From positions 7,850,001 to 7,914,000 of the forward strand of contig JAMJFZ010001258.1 of the NCBI GenBank assembly GCA_026225945.1: DNA of 64,000 bases. Direction: 5' to 3'. The stretch is from Cricetomys ansorgei. Taxonomy: Eukaryota > Chordata > Mammalia > Rodentia > Nesomyidae. Each line of letters opens with the position of its first letter. Within the stretch, counting starts at the first letter, position 1. This document shows, one piece after another, positions 10,601 to 23,600 of this stretch. A program made the position numbers and the translations under genes. A model generated the notes under the pieces. The model did no database searches. It saw only the letters and a program-made list of their open reading frames with translations, and had not been told where the DNA came from.

Positions 10601-13600
10601 TATATTTTATGTGTATATGTGTATGCATTTGAGTGTGTATATGTGCAGAAGACCCCAGAGGCAAAGAGAGGGTGGAGCCCCCTGGAACTGGAGTTAAAGG
10701 CAGTTATGAGCCACTGTATGGGTGTTGGGACTGAACCCGGGTACTCTTGATTGCTTAGTCATCTCCAGCCCCTGATTATAACACTAGTAGGTGAGAAGAG
10801 ATGTTCTTGTGGCCTCTTTTTCCTTTCTTCTGTGCTTGGGGTGGAACCCTGGGTCTCAAGCATGCTGGGAGAGCCACTTGCCTTTCCCTGAGCTGCAGCC
10901 CCACCCATCATTGTTCTACTGACTAACGATGCTGAATGATGTTGAACATACCCCCCCACCCCCACCATTTTTGAGGTAGAATTGCACACTTAGATCTAGG
11001 CTGAACTCAAATTCGTGGCAGTCTCCTGCCTCAGAATGTTAGATTACAGGCATGAGCCACCACACTTAGCAGTGTTGAGCTATCTTTGACCACTGAAGAA
11101 AAGTCTGTATCTATTCTTTTCCCATTTTCAAATTATGGTTATCTTTTGAATGATGAGTTGAAGTAATTGGGGCCCTTTTGGATAATTTTGGTCCCTTATA
11201 TTACTATATTTTAGGATTTGTTTGTCAGTTTAGGCATAGAAGCCAGCTGAAATTTTGATAGAGAATGTTCAATCTGTATATTAACTTTTTTTTGAGACAG
11301 GGCCTCTCTGTGTAGCCCTTCCTGTATTGGAACTTGCTATGTAGACAAGGCTGGCCTCAAACCCACAGAGATCCACCTACCTCTGCCTCTGAGTGCTGGG
11401 ATTTAAGGTGTGTGCCACCACACCTGGCAAGTATTATCTTATGATGAGAAAGTCTTCAAATCCATGAATATGGACTGTGTATTCTACAGTATACATTTTA
11501 CATTTCATTTGATAAGTGTATTATGAATTTTATTGTTTTTGATGCTGTTTTTCTTAATTTTATTTTTTGATGTTGAGAGCAAAGGTAAAGAAGTATAATG
11601 GATTTTTATATACTGTGCCTTTGGTGAGCTCAATTACTCTAGCTTTTTTGTGAATTCTTTAGGGTTTTGTCTGCTCAAAACAATGCCATGGCAAGTAGAA
11701 TTTTGCTTGTTTTCTAATTTGGATGCATTTGTTGCATTTTCTTGCTTGTTTGCCCTGTACAGAACTACAAACTCAGTGTCGAGAGTGGTCATTTCTGTCC
11801 TGCTCCTTCCTCATAGGGCAAAGCATTCAGTTTTCAAACATGTTGTAGTTTTGTTCCTTAGGTTGGGGAATTTAGAAACATTACGTTTATTTGTGTGTGT
11901 TGGTGTACCACAGTGCACGTACGGAGGTCAGAGGACAACTTGGGAGAGTCATTTCTGTCCTTGTGTCCCTTTCTGTCATTGTGAGCCCCTGGAGACTGAA
12001 CTCGGTGATCAGGCTTAGCTGTTGAGTACTTTTATCACCATTGGACATTGCCTTTGTCATGTGATTTTTCCATATCTTGAGATGTTGATTTTGCTATTTT
12101 TTTCTATTGATCTGGTGTCTTACACTGATTTCATATGTTGACCCTACCTTGCATTCCTGGGATAAAATCTGTGTTTGCTCATTTTTGTACTGTTGTTGGT
12201 GCTTTGTTGAGTTCTCATATATTGAGATACCTGTTATGTCTGTCTTTGGACAACAAACCCAAGGTCTCATTCTATCCTGTAGCCTGGTAGAGGCCTCATG
12301 GCCTCTGTTTTTGCTGTACTCCTTTTCTGGAATGTTCATTCTCTAGAATTGGACATAGCTAGCTTATTTACTTTTTTTTTTTTTTTTTAAGATTTTTTGC
12401 TACCATGGCAAATATTATCAGAAAGACCTTCCTTAGCTGTCTCACATGAAATCAGCCTTCCTGTTATCTCCTGGACACTGTTTCTTCCTTGCCCACCCCT
12501 TCCCTTTGTAGAACACTGTTTGTTGCTTTCTCTCCCTGTCTGTCTCGTCCCTTGCCCTGCCTCACCAAAAGTCAGGTTCTTCATCCACTGCAGTGTCCTC
12601 ACCAAGGTCTATAGATACTGGAAGGCTCTCAGCTGATACTTGAGTGAGCCTGATAAGAGAATTCTCACAGATTTAGAGGGGCTTACAACTTGACCAGAGT
12701 GCTGATGAACTTAACCTGGGAAGGTATCAGATCCAGACAGAGGCCTTCATACCTGGGATCCAGGGTCCCCATAGAGGGGACAAGAAACTCATGTGCAGAT
12801 TTGCCTAAGAAGTGAATGTGAAAATTGGCAGACTATGGCATTAATGATTGTATGAACCAGGACATACCTTTTCATAGGCAGTATCTGGTCAGGATAAACT
12901 CTCCCCCAACCCCCCTTGAGATAGGTGTTCACTTTTTAGCCCAGGGTGGCCTCAAACTCTCCTGCTTTATCCTCCTAAGGAGTGTGCTGGGATCCCAGGT
13001 GTCTATCATGTGCCTGGCTGAAGATTAACTTCAGTTCCTTGAGACAGGGTCTCAGGTATCCCGGGCTGACTCTGAACTAAGAAGCATAGGATAACATTGA
13101 ACTCCTGACTCTGTGTCTTGTGAGTCCCAGGATTTTGAGCATGTACTACTTTGCCTAGTTTGCAGTGCTGGGGTCTGAACCCATGGTTTCCCACATGCTA
13201 GGCAAGGATTCTCCCAACTGAACTGAATCCCCAGCCTGTGAAGATAAACTCCTGTGAGCCACCAACAGGGAGAAGCAGCAGATCCAACAAACAGGAGTTG
13301 CTTTCCCAGGTGGGAAGTCTGAAAGAATCTGAAACAAGTCCTGAAATGATCAAGGTGTTAGGAGGGAGACCGAAAGCAGAGTAAAAGTGTAGGACACCAC
13401 AAAAACGTGAACTAGAGCTATGTGGAACCTATTGCAAGTGGAAAATGTAGTTACTGAGAACATAGTTACCAAAAATTAATGTTGGCCTGGTATTAGGATT
13501 AGATGCAGTTGAAGAGAATTCATGAATTGGGGGGGTGAGCTGAGGAGGTCTGTTTGCCACAGAGATGTTTGACAAATGTGTCCCATGGGGCTCCCTGCTC

Positions 13601-16600
13601 CGGTGCACAGAGTGGGGGTGGGGGGTGGTGGGGTGGGGGAGTGGGTCCTCAGAAACCTGTGTGCCTTCACTATGCCAGGTGAGAGTCCTGACTCAGGAAG
13701 CCTGCTCAGCCAGGCTGACGCCTTTGCCTGAGCCTTGCCCTGTCTCCTGGGGCCAAAGTCTGCAGCATTCTGCTCTTTCTCTTTAAGGGCGAATCACCAG
13801 GATTTTCAGCTGAGAAATTTAAGAATAATTGATCCTAACGAGGTGACATCCTCAGGAGACAAGAGTGTGGAAACAGGTAACAGTATTTTACTTATAACTT
13901 AGGTGGAATATTACAAGAGTTCCTGTCCTGACCTCAGATTGACTGGGAAGAGAGGGAGTTTGTAATGGATCAAGGCTGAGATGAGGATCTGGAAGTTAAA
14001 AATCAGAGTATCCTCTGGCTTCCTGGGTGATCAGTGGCTATTTTCATATATTTACCACTTAATTTATTGTATTGTACTTGTACATATACATATATGTATA
14101 CATGTATGTATGGGTGTATATGTCACGGTACATGTATGGAGGTTGGGAAAACTTATGGGAATTGTCTTTCTCCTTCTACCATGTGGGTCCTGGGACTGGA
14201 ACTCAGGTCAGGTTTGGTGGCAAGCATCCCCACCCCCTGGGCCATCTTGCTAGCTCCATTTTTTTTTTTTTTTTAAATTTCTTATTCTTACGGGGGATGG
14301 TGATGGTAGTTGGGGAGGTAGTTATTGAAATGTTTTCTGGTTCTTCTAGTATCCACCTTTATCGCTAATGTAGTCTCTGTTGATTGTCTTAGAAATCAGC
14401 TTTCAGCCTTTTGTCAGGTTCAGAAATGAGAAAAATGAGAAAATACTACTGTGCTGTATAAATTGAGCATACTGTTAGGAATTTTTTTTTTTAAGTTCCC
14501 AGGTTCAGCCTTATTTCTCAGAACTTGTTAGTCATCCAGTGGTTGTTAGAAAGCTGAATTCTGACAAGGAGTACATCCCTGTATTCCTGTCCTAGGGAAG
14601 CCTCGCTTTGTTGAGGCTGTCCTGGGAGAACTGCAGGGCGCCCTCCATCCTGAAGCAGATGTGTAACCATGACTGTCTGAAGTGCCCTCGGGAAGACTCA
14701 TGGTCTTTTACATCTTTTTTTTTTTTTTTTTTTTTTTTTAACAGATTATCCAGCTCCTTTTGAGCTATATTAGGAAGAAGAGAGGGGGAAGGGCTCAAAT
14801 AATCAAATTTGGAGTTGGAAGAAAGCTTCCAACTGTCTGAAGGCCACAGAGTTCCCGGGAGCGAAGATGGTAGATGCTGCTGGAGGTCAGAGCCCAAGCG
14901 TTGATTCTGCTGGTCTTAGGCCACCTTAATCCTCTGTCAAGTCCCCTGGACGTGTTGGTGATGGAGCACGGGCTGGAGAATTGCGTAGACCTCTGGCTCG
15001 TGATGGTTCAGCTGGCTGGGCAACTACTTAACTCCTTCTAACCCCCTTCCTTTAAATGGGAACAATGGAATCTTTCTTGGAAGAGTCATTGTGAGAATCA
15101 AGTAGTAATGTCTGTAAAGCTATGCTGTCTCAGCCACGTAGGCAGACACAGACTCTGACTCTAGATGGGTGGTTCACAAAAGCGTCCGGGCATGCTCTAG
15201 GATGCTGAAGTTGGAGGAGGTCAGCCCCTCTGTTCTTAAACAAGATGGGGGCGGATCCAGCTAGCGTCTCAGGTCAGGTTCACACTCTCCTTGAGCCCCT
15301 TCATGTGGCACATCACACATGTTCCCTGTTTCAGTGCTAGCCACCCAGTGAGGGAAGCGAGCAGTGCTTCCATGTGAGCAGGAAAAGCTTCTGTGATAAA
15401 GGCTTCAGGTCTGAGCTGATTTCATATGCAAGAGACTTTCAGTGAGTCATTCCCTTTAAGGCATGATTTAAAAATACCTGGCAGTGTAGGCTAGTGTTAC
15501 ATCAGAGACCGGTCTGTTGCTCTTGGCTTTCCACTTCCCTGCTCACTGCTCAGCTCTTGGCCGCTGCTAACATTTCTGAAAAATAAAAAGAATGCGGAGT
15601 GAGATGTTATAATATGGCATCCTCAGAGTTCCCAGCTTTTTCTTTCACTGTTAAGTAGCTTTTTTCTGAAGAGATCATAGACACAACATTGTGATAGTCA
15701 GCCTTCTAAATGGGTGAGTTATGCACAGATACAGAAATGACATGGTCTCTGCTTTAGGGTAAGGCAGATGCACACCTGTTACACCATTTGGCCCATTGCA
15801 CTTTTTCTTAGTCTATTCTCTGTCAGACTGTAATGAATGAAGATACCCATAAAACACTTATGCAATGGGCAGTCCTATTGCTGCTCATAGAATGATTAGT
15901 TCTCATTAAAACACCCCTTCGAGGCTTGCCAGCCACGAATGTCACGTCCTTGCTGTCGTTCCTGTGCTTCCGCCTTAGTGGCCGAGTGCATCATTTTGCC
16001 AGTTTTGTCCTTCAGCTCCACCTCTTCGGCTACCAGTCTCTCTTGTAGACTCCTGGTTTTCATGGCTACAGCTACTCAGCCATCTTTCCTCTTGTACTCA
16101 TCTCAGCAGCAGACTCTGGCTAAGCTGCTCCTGCTTCTACAAGCCCCTGGCTTCAACCACTGCCTGCGGTTGAGGTCTCCACACGTACATTGCTGCCACT
16201 GCCCCTTACCATATCTGTTGGCTGTACCAGGGAGTTTTTTCATCACGTTCAAGGATACAGACGACAGAGAAGTGGCTACATTTGACCCCAAACAACAACC
16301 AGTGTGATGAGCCTGGAGGGTAAGAAGGCAGGAAGAGAGGAAACGTTGAGAGTAGCGATGGAGGCAGAGGTCAAGGCAGACGGCATTAAATCCACCTTTG
16401 TAGTAAGTTGACGATGCTCAGGGTCCTAAGAAGGCCTGACATGTCAATCAAAGAGAGGAATGTGCTGATGAGGCAGGAGTGAGGTGATGAAGGCCAGGGT
16501 CTGTGAGGGGGCAGGGTGTACTGAGTAGGAAGCTGAGGAAGACTTTGACCAAAGCCACTCGGTCCTGATCGTTCTCGGTTCGCAGCTGAGGTGTGCTCTT

Positions 16601-17478
16601 GCTGTTGACTCTTGAGTTTGTTGGTGAGGTTAGTGACAGCCGGAGTCAATGCATTTGATTCTGTACTGTAAACAACCAGTTGGTGCCTCAAAAATCCTTA
16701 CGTTGGAATGTGCCTAAATTAGAAGCCAAATTCTGTGAGGAAATTAATGATCTTGAAAGAAAGTATGGTGGACTTTGTCAGATACTGGCTTTTTAGAATT
16801 TTGTACGCCAAGGCTGCACTCTAGACCAATTAAATCAGGAGTTCCCCAGGCAGTTCCAATATGCAGCCAAGGGTGAATCAGTACTCCAGAAGAAGTCTTT
16901 ATTTTGGCCTGGTGTGAAAATGTTAACCTAGGCCTGGGAGTGGCGGGGTGGTGCCTGCCTGTAGTCCCAGCTGCTCAGAAAGCTAAGTAGGGATGTCAGA
17001 GTTCAAGGGGGCTGCACTGCCGTAGGCAAGAGAGTGAGGCACCCTCCCCTGACCACAGTGGGGTGGGGTTTTAACTTGCTCTAGATATAGTTTAGAAGCT
17101 TAAGTCTATCCTGAAACTCAGCAAAGTGTCAGTCATGTTTTTGGGTTCACAGTGGGTTTTACTTTGCACCCAGTGGAGGTGTTAACATAAGGAATCGAGT
17201 TTTGGTTTTGGGGAGTGGAGCAGTGCTGGATATTGAACCTAATGCCTCATGTGCACCAGACAAGTACTTAATCCTGAGCTACACCCTCAGTTCTAGGACC
17301 AGTTCATAGCAGTCCAGATACTTACTGTGCATGTGTGTGTGTGTATATGTGTGTGTATGTGTATGTATGTGTGTGTATATGTGTTTGTGTGTATGTGTGT
17401 GTGTTTTTGTGTGTATGTATTTTTTGTGTGTATATGTGTATGTATCTGTGTGTATATGTATTTGTGTGTGTGTATGTT

Positions 17479-17519
<41 letters not shown>

Positions 17520-20500
17520 TACTGGGAACCGAATCTAGAACCCTGTACATACTAGGCAAGCACCTACCACTGAACTACATCCACAGGCTTCTTTTTCTTT
17601 TTACTTTTAAGTAGGGTCTCACTAATTTGCCCAGGCTGGCCTTGAACCAAATCCTTATCCTTTTGCCTTATTCTCCTAAGTAACTAGAAGTACAGGCCTG
17701 GGCCACCAGGCTTGGCTTCAGACCAGATGTTTCTGATCTACTTTTCTCGAGACATAAGCTGATATAGGCTAAGAAGATGAGAGAACAGGAAAGGATGCCC
17801 CTCTGAAGACAGTGTTTGGAATAAGCTGTCACATCATGGCGTTGGCATGATTGATTGGCAAGGAGGACAGTTCCGAGGGACTGAGGAGTTGAGAGACTCC
17901 TCAGGTTGTAAGTCAGTTGGTAAACCTGTCCCCGTGCGAATGACGAAATAGTCAGGTTTTCAGCGAGTCCTACATCCGGTGTGAGGTACATTATAGGGAA
18001 ATCTATGAGATTTCATCATAAGAACTGTGTGTGAAAACCCAAAGTGCTGGTAGTGATGAAGAGAAGCTGCAAATGAAAGTGAGCAGTGTGTAAGCTGCAG
18101 AGGTCAGCATACCAGTCCTTGAGAAGCCCCTGATGTAGCTGCCTCATTAGAGTTCCCCATCATGCATAGCACTGTGCACCAGATTGCTTCTGGATTAATA
18201 AGATCTTTCATTGCTTGTTTAAAATGAGTTGCAAAATCCCAAACACTGACAATATCAAATGCTGGAAAGGATGTAGAGCAACAGGAACTCTGTTCATTGC
18301 TGGTGAGGCGTGGCCCAGACACTTTGGAAAGCAACTTGACAGTTATTTACAGTGCTAATAAATGCTTGTCATGCAATTGAGATATCACATTTCTTGGTAT
18401 TTACCCAGATAAGTCTAAATAGCATATCCACACAAAAGCCCTGAACATGATTGTTTATGGCAGCTTCATTCATAGTTACTCAAACTTAGAAGCAATTCTT
18501 TCAACAGGTGAATGTATAAATAAGTTGCAGTACAGCTAGTTATTGGAATATCATTCAGTACTAAAAAGAGTTGCAGTATCACACCTGAAAAGACATGGGG
18601 GCTCTTATCATCATGATGGTGGCTGAGAGGAGCCAATCTGAAAAGGCTACCTGCTGTATGATTCCGGCTGAATGGCATAGAGTGTAGTAGAACGCTGCTG
18701 TGGCGTCTCGCCAAGGAAGACACAGAGTCATATTCAAACGTGCAAATCCTGCCAGACCTCAGCAGAGGGAGCCACTACCATGGCAAGGACAGTGGAACCT
18801 TGAGTGTCTGAGCTCAGGTGTTTTATTGATTCAGAACTCCTCAGGTGCAGATCATAAGCAATCAAACATCCCCCACAGAAATCCAACACCTGCAGACAAT
18901 ACAGAACACCAAGACCTAGGCGTCCCTCACCCAACAGTGCACAAAACATTTTATACATAACTAAAAATAAACTTCTACAACAATGGAGACAGTAAGAAAG
19001 ATCAGAGAGTTCCAGGGCCTAGGGGAGAGTGAGGGGTGGGTATGTTGAGCACAGATGATTTTGAGGGTCAGTGAAAATACTGTGTGTGCTTGGAAGGCTG
19101 AGGGAGGAGGATTGTCAGCTTGAGACTAGCCCGAGTTCCATAACATCTTGGTCAGTGTTCTTTTGCTGTGAAGAGACACATGGCAACTCTTATAAGGAAA
19201 ATATTTAATTGGGGCTGGCTTACAGTTTTAGGTGGTTATCCCATTATCCTCATGGTGGGAAGCATGGTGGCATGCAGGCAGACATGGTGCTGGAGAGGTA
19301 GCTGAGAGTTGTTCTACATCTGAATCAGTAAGCAGCAGGAAGAGAGGAAGAGAGGGAGGGAGGGAGGGAGGGAGAAAGAGACAGAGACTGGGCCTGTCTA
19401 GCTTGGGCATCTGAAACCTAGAAGCCCATCCCCAGTGACACACTTCCTCCAACAAGGCCACACCTACTTATGCCATCCCTAAGCATTCAAATATTGAGTC
19501 TGCTGTCATACTTCTTCCAACCACTGTACATAGTAAGTCCTAGATCAGCTTGAGATATAGAGAGATCCTGTCTCAAAAAGCCAAGGGCTGGTGCTCTAGT
19601 TTACTTGTCTTGCTGGGAAAATACTGCAGCCAAAAGCCACTTGAGGAAGAAAGGATTTATTTTAGCCTACACTTCCAGGTCACAATCAGTCATCCAGGGA
19701 AATCAGGGCAGGGACCCAAGCAGGAAATGAAGCAGAAACCATGGAGACCACTTTTTCTGTCTTGCTCGGCCAGCTTGCTTATCCAGCTCAGACCTGTGGA
19801 AGGATGTACTGCCCATAGTGTGCTGAGCCCTTCTCCATCAAAAGCCTCAAAGACATGCCCACAGGCCATTTTGATTTGATGGAGCCGATTCCTGAGTTGA
19901 GGTTTTCTCCTCCCGGGTGACTTTAGTTTGTGTGAAGTTGACAAAAATGATCAGCATGTGCTGCTTAGCCAGCACATGCCAGGCTCTCGCTCCATCTCCA
20001 GGACCGGAGTTAGCAGAACACAACAGACTTGTATGAAACTAATTGTGCTGGATAGTTTTATGTCGCCTTGACCCTAGCTATAGTCATCTGAGAGGAGGGA
20101 ATCCCAATTAAGAAAATGCCCCTATAAGACGAGGCTGTAGGGTATTTTCTCGATAGTGGTTGATGTGGGAGGACCCAGCCCGTTGTGAGTGGTGCCATCG
20201 CTGGGCTGGTAGTTCTGGGTTCTATAATAAAGGAAGCTGAGAAAGCCATGAGGATCAGACTGGTAATCAGCACCCCTTCATGGCCTCTGCATCAGCTCCT
20301 GCCTCCAGGTTCCTGCCCTATTTGAGTTCCTGTCTTGACTTCCTTGACTTCCTTTGATGATGGACAGCGATATGGAAGTTTAGGCCAAATATCCTTTCCT
20401 CTCCAGCTTGCGTTTGGTCATGGCGTCTCATATAACAGCAGTAATCCCTTGAATTAAGACACTCATGGTGGCTATTTCATGGTATATCCCTGAGAGTGTA

Positions 20501-20639
20501 CTAAAGAGTAGACTGTGGCCTTGGGTGATAATGTGTTGATTCCACAGCAGTAATAAATGTACCGCTGTGGTGTACCGCTGTGGTGAGGGTTGGTGATAGT
20601 GGGAGGTGTGTGTTTGTGCGCGTGTGCGCGTGTGCGCGC

Positions 20640-20677
<38 letters not shown>

Positions 20678-23600
20678 CTATGTGGAACTATGTGCTCTTT
20701 GTTGTGAACCCATAGCTGCTCCCAGATACAGCGTCTATTAAGAGTGCAGAGCTGGGTATGGTGCTGCATGCAGTTCCCAGCACTCAGAAGGCTGAACAGA
20801 ATTGTGAGTTCCAGGCCATTCCAGCATACTTAATCAGACTCTGTCTCCAGCGACAACAGCGACGACAACAACGGATCTAAAAAACAAGCAACGTCTCTCC
20901 AAACCCATTCCTTATTTGATTTTGACTTTTAGCTTTCTAGTCCTGTTTTATGCTAGTAATGCATGGGGCTGAGGACCATGTGCCTGACCACGACTCTGTG
21001 TTGGCTTTTTGTGAAGTCCTTGGTTAGGTTGCCATGGAACCGTGGCTAAAAGGCTTGTCAGAACTATCACATGATGTCAGTATCTGTTGAGTAAAGGTCT
21101 GTTTGAAGAACCTACTAAGCAGGGGCTTGACAATTAAGAGCACTGACTACTCTTTCTAAGGACCCAGGTTTGATTGCTAGCATCCACACGGTACTCACAG
21201 CTGGCTGTAAGTCCAATTCCAGGGGATCTGATACTTTCTGATCTCCAAGGGCACCGGGCATGCACATGGTACACATACATCTATGAAGGCAAAACACTCA
21301 TATGCAATTGTAGTAGTTCGCTGCTGCTGGCTGGGCTCAGCAAGGAAGTCACAGAAGCATTTTCATATGTGTAGTCTCTGCCAGACCTCAGCAGAGGGAA
21401 CCACCATCATGGCCAACGCCCTACTTGACAGTCAAACTGAGAGCGTCTGAGCTCAGGTGTTTTATTGATTCAGAACTCCTCAGGTGCAGATCATTAGCAA
21501 TCAGACATCCCCCACGGAAACCCAACACCTGCAGACAATACATAACACCAAGACCTAGGCGTCCCTCACCCAACAGTGCACAAAACATTTTATACATAAC
21601 TAAAAATAAACTTCCACAATATACAATACATAAAGTAAATGAATCAAAAAAGTCAGCAGTTTTGTGCATTCGTATAATTAATTTTAGTCATCTTCACTCC
21701 TGTTACTCCCACTCCCTCATTCAAACCTTTCTTCCCAGTAAGTCACCCTCCTGCTTTCAGATCTTCTTTCTCTGTGGTATGTGTGATCCATTTAGTTTAA
21801 GAGTTGCTCGCACAAGTGCGGGGAAGAGATTTCTTATTGGGGCATCGGCAACTATCAGTGGCTACACCACTAAAGAAGATTACGCCTGTGAACTCCGATA
21901 GTCTCTCAGAGGGGTGGGCCTTATCCATGGCGAAATGTCGACAGGCCCGGTCGTGTGTGGACAGCCACAGCTGCCATGAGTTTGTGAGGGTGACAGTTAC
22001 GTCAGTGTTACACATCTCCCCATCCTCTGCTCTTAGCTCCTTCAGGCCCCCCTCTTCTTCGACGTCCCCTGAGCTTTGGAGTGGGTGGCGCAGGCCCTGT
22101 TTCAGGCTGGGCATTTGTTAGCACTTGCTTTTTTGGTACTTTGGCATCTCGGAGCAAGCCACGAGGATCGAGCCAGTGAGCAGCACTCCTTCATGGCCTC
22201 TGCACCTATCCTGCCGATAGATTGCTGTCCTGTTTGACTGTCTGCCCTGACCCTACTCAGTGATGGACTGTGATGCAGAACTCTAAGCTGAAATAACCCT
22301 TCTTCACCGCCCCCCCCCCCCCCCCCCCCCCGGCTTCTTTTGGTCTTGGTATTTTATCACAGAAATAGAAATCCTAAAATTTAGACACTTAACTCCAAAG
22401 TAACCACTCTTAACACATGGATGTTTGCCCTTCTAGAGACTTCTTTCTGAATGTGTACATTTTAAAATACAGTTTTCAAGAAGAAGAATCTACATATGCT
22501 CTTTTAAAATGTTTTTATACCCACTAGGGCAGTGGTTCTTAACCTTCCTGATACTGTGACCCTTTACTATAGTTCCTCATGTTGTGGTGACCTCCAACCA
22601 TAAAGTTATTTTTGTTGCTACTTTATAACTGTAACTTTGCTATTGTTATGAATCTTAATGTAAATATCTGATACGTATATAGTCTTTGGTGACCCTTTGA
22701 GAGGTCACTCGATCCCTAAAGGGGTTGTGACCCATAGGTTGAGAACCACTGCACCGAGCCTAGCTGTCTTTCCAATGTACATGCCACTCATATACTTATG
22801 ATGTTTTCCTGTCTATGTAAATATTTAGTGGCTGCTCAGTGTACCCTGTTCTATCCATTATAGTTTATTTAACAAATAGTGTATTCCTGTGTTTCTTCCA
22901 CAACTATAAACAAAAGTCAACCCCTGTGTTTTTACATACCTGCTTAATTATCTCCTTAGAATAATGTCCTAGAAGTGAAAGATATAATGGCTGTTGGAAG
23001 TAGCATTGAATAATTGTAAATAGGGGTCTGTGGCTGCTTGGAGCGTGGTCTGGCGGGGTGGTCAGTTTGCAGCTGTAGCTGTGGAGGTCAGGGTGTGAAG
23101 GGTGCCCTCCACTAGTTTGCTTAAATTGCAGGGGCTGGGCTTGTTTTGGAACAAACTTTCCTATTGTTGCAGACCACAGAATGGCTCCGAAGGTGACGTC
23201 AGAGCTGCTTCGGCAGCTGAGACAAGCCATGAGGAACTCCGAGTACGTGACAGAACCAATCCAGGCCTATATCATCCCGTCGGGAGATGCCCACCAGGTA
23301 CCAAGTGGAGATGACTGAAGCTAGATCTCACCAACCTCCTTTCCTTGTAGAGTTCCCTCTGCTCTAATGTGTTTATAGAGTTCTAGTGGTAAGCCCGTAA
23401 GCAAGCGTGTCTTCTGGGGCTTGACACAGGAACTGTATCTGATACAGTCTCACTGAATGCCGGTAGCTTTGACCCTTGCTTCCTTGTTCCCAGTGAATTT
23501 ACCAGCTTTCAGTAAATTTTGAAGAAATCAGTGGGCAAATTAAGGGCATAAGTTCTGGATCTTTCCATTGCTGATGCCTTCTCTCCCACAGCTTCTGACA

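Larger units (their letters stand above)
7662..13787 (+). other. Xpnpep1 intron 1
   Basis: The first 490 nt continue the CpG island. About 8150-9690 shows no repeat I can name. About 9690-13240 is a SINE-dense block (listed separately) with an L1 fossil at 9960-10450. 12030-12900 and 13240-13787 hold a T tract (12370-12388) and otherwise nothing recognised. Confidence 0.9.
13877..23172 (+). other. Xpnpep1 intron 2
   Basis: 9.3 kb, the most repeat-layered intron. Stretches with nothing recognised: 14265-14985 apart from T tracts, 15120-15900, 17720-18190 and the 160 nt before exon 3. The named repeats are listed separately. Confidence 0.9.

Noticed and set aside
15939..16307. 122-codon plus-strand open frame in intron 2
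   Set aside because: No domain or signal of coding constraint; the opposite strand looks at least as protein-like, so neither is called a gene.
17327..17614. Cys/Val-rich open frames on the plus strand
   Set aside because: They are translations of the (TG)n microsatellite in three frames.
20428..20769. Minus-strand open frame rich in His/Thr
   Set aside because: Produced by the (TG/CG)n microsatellite.
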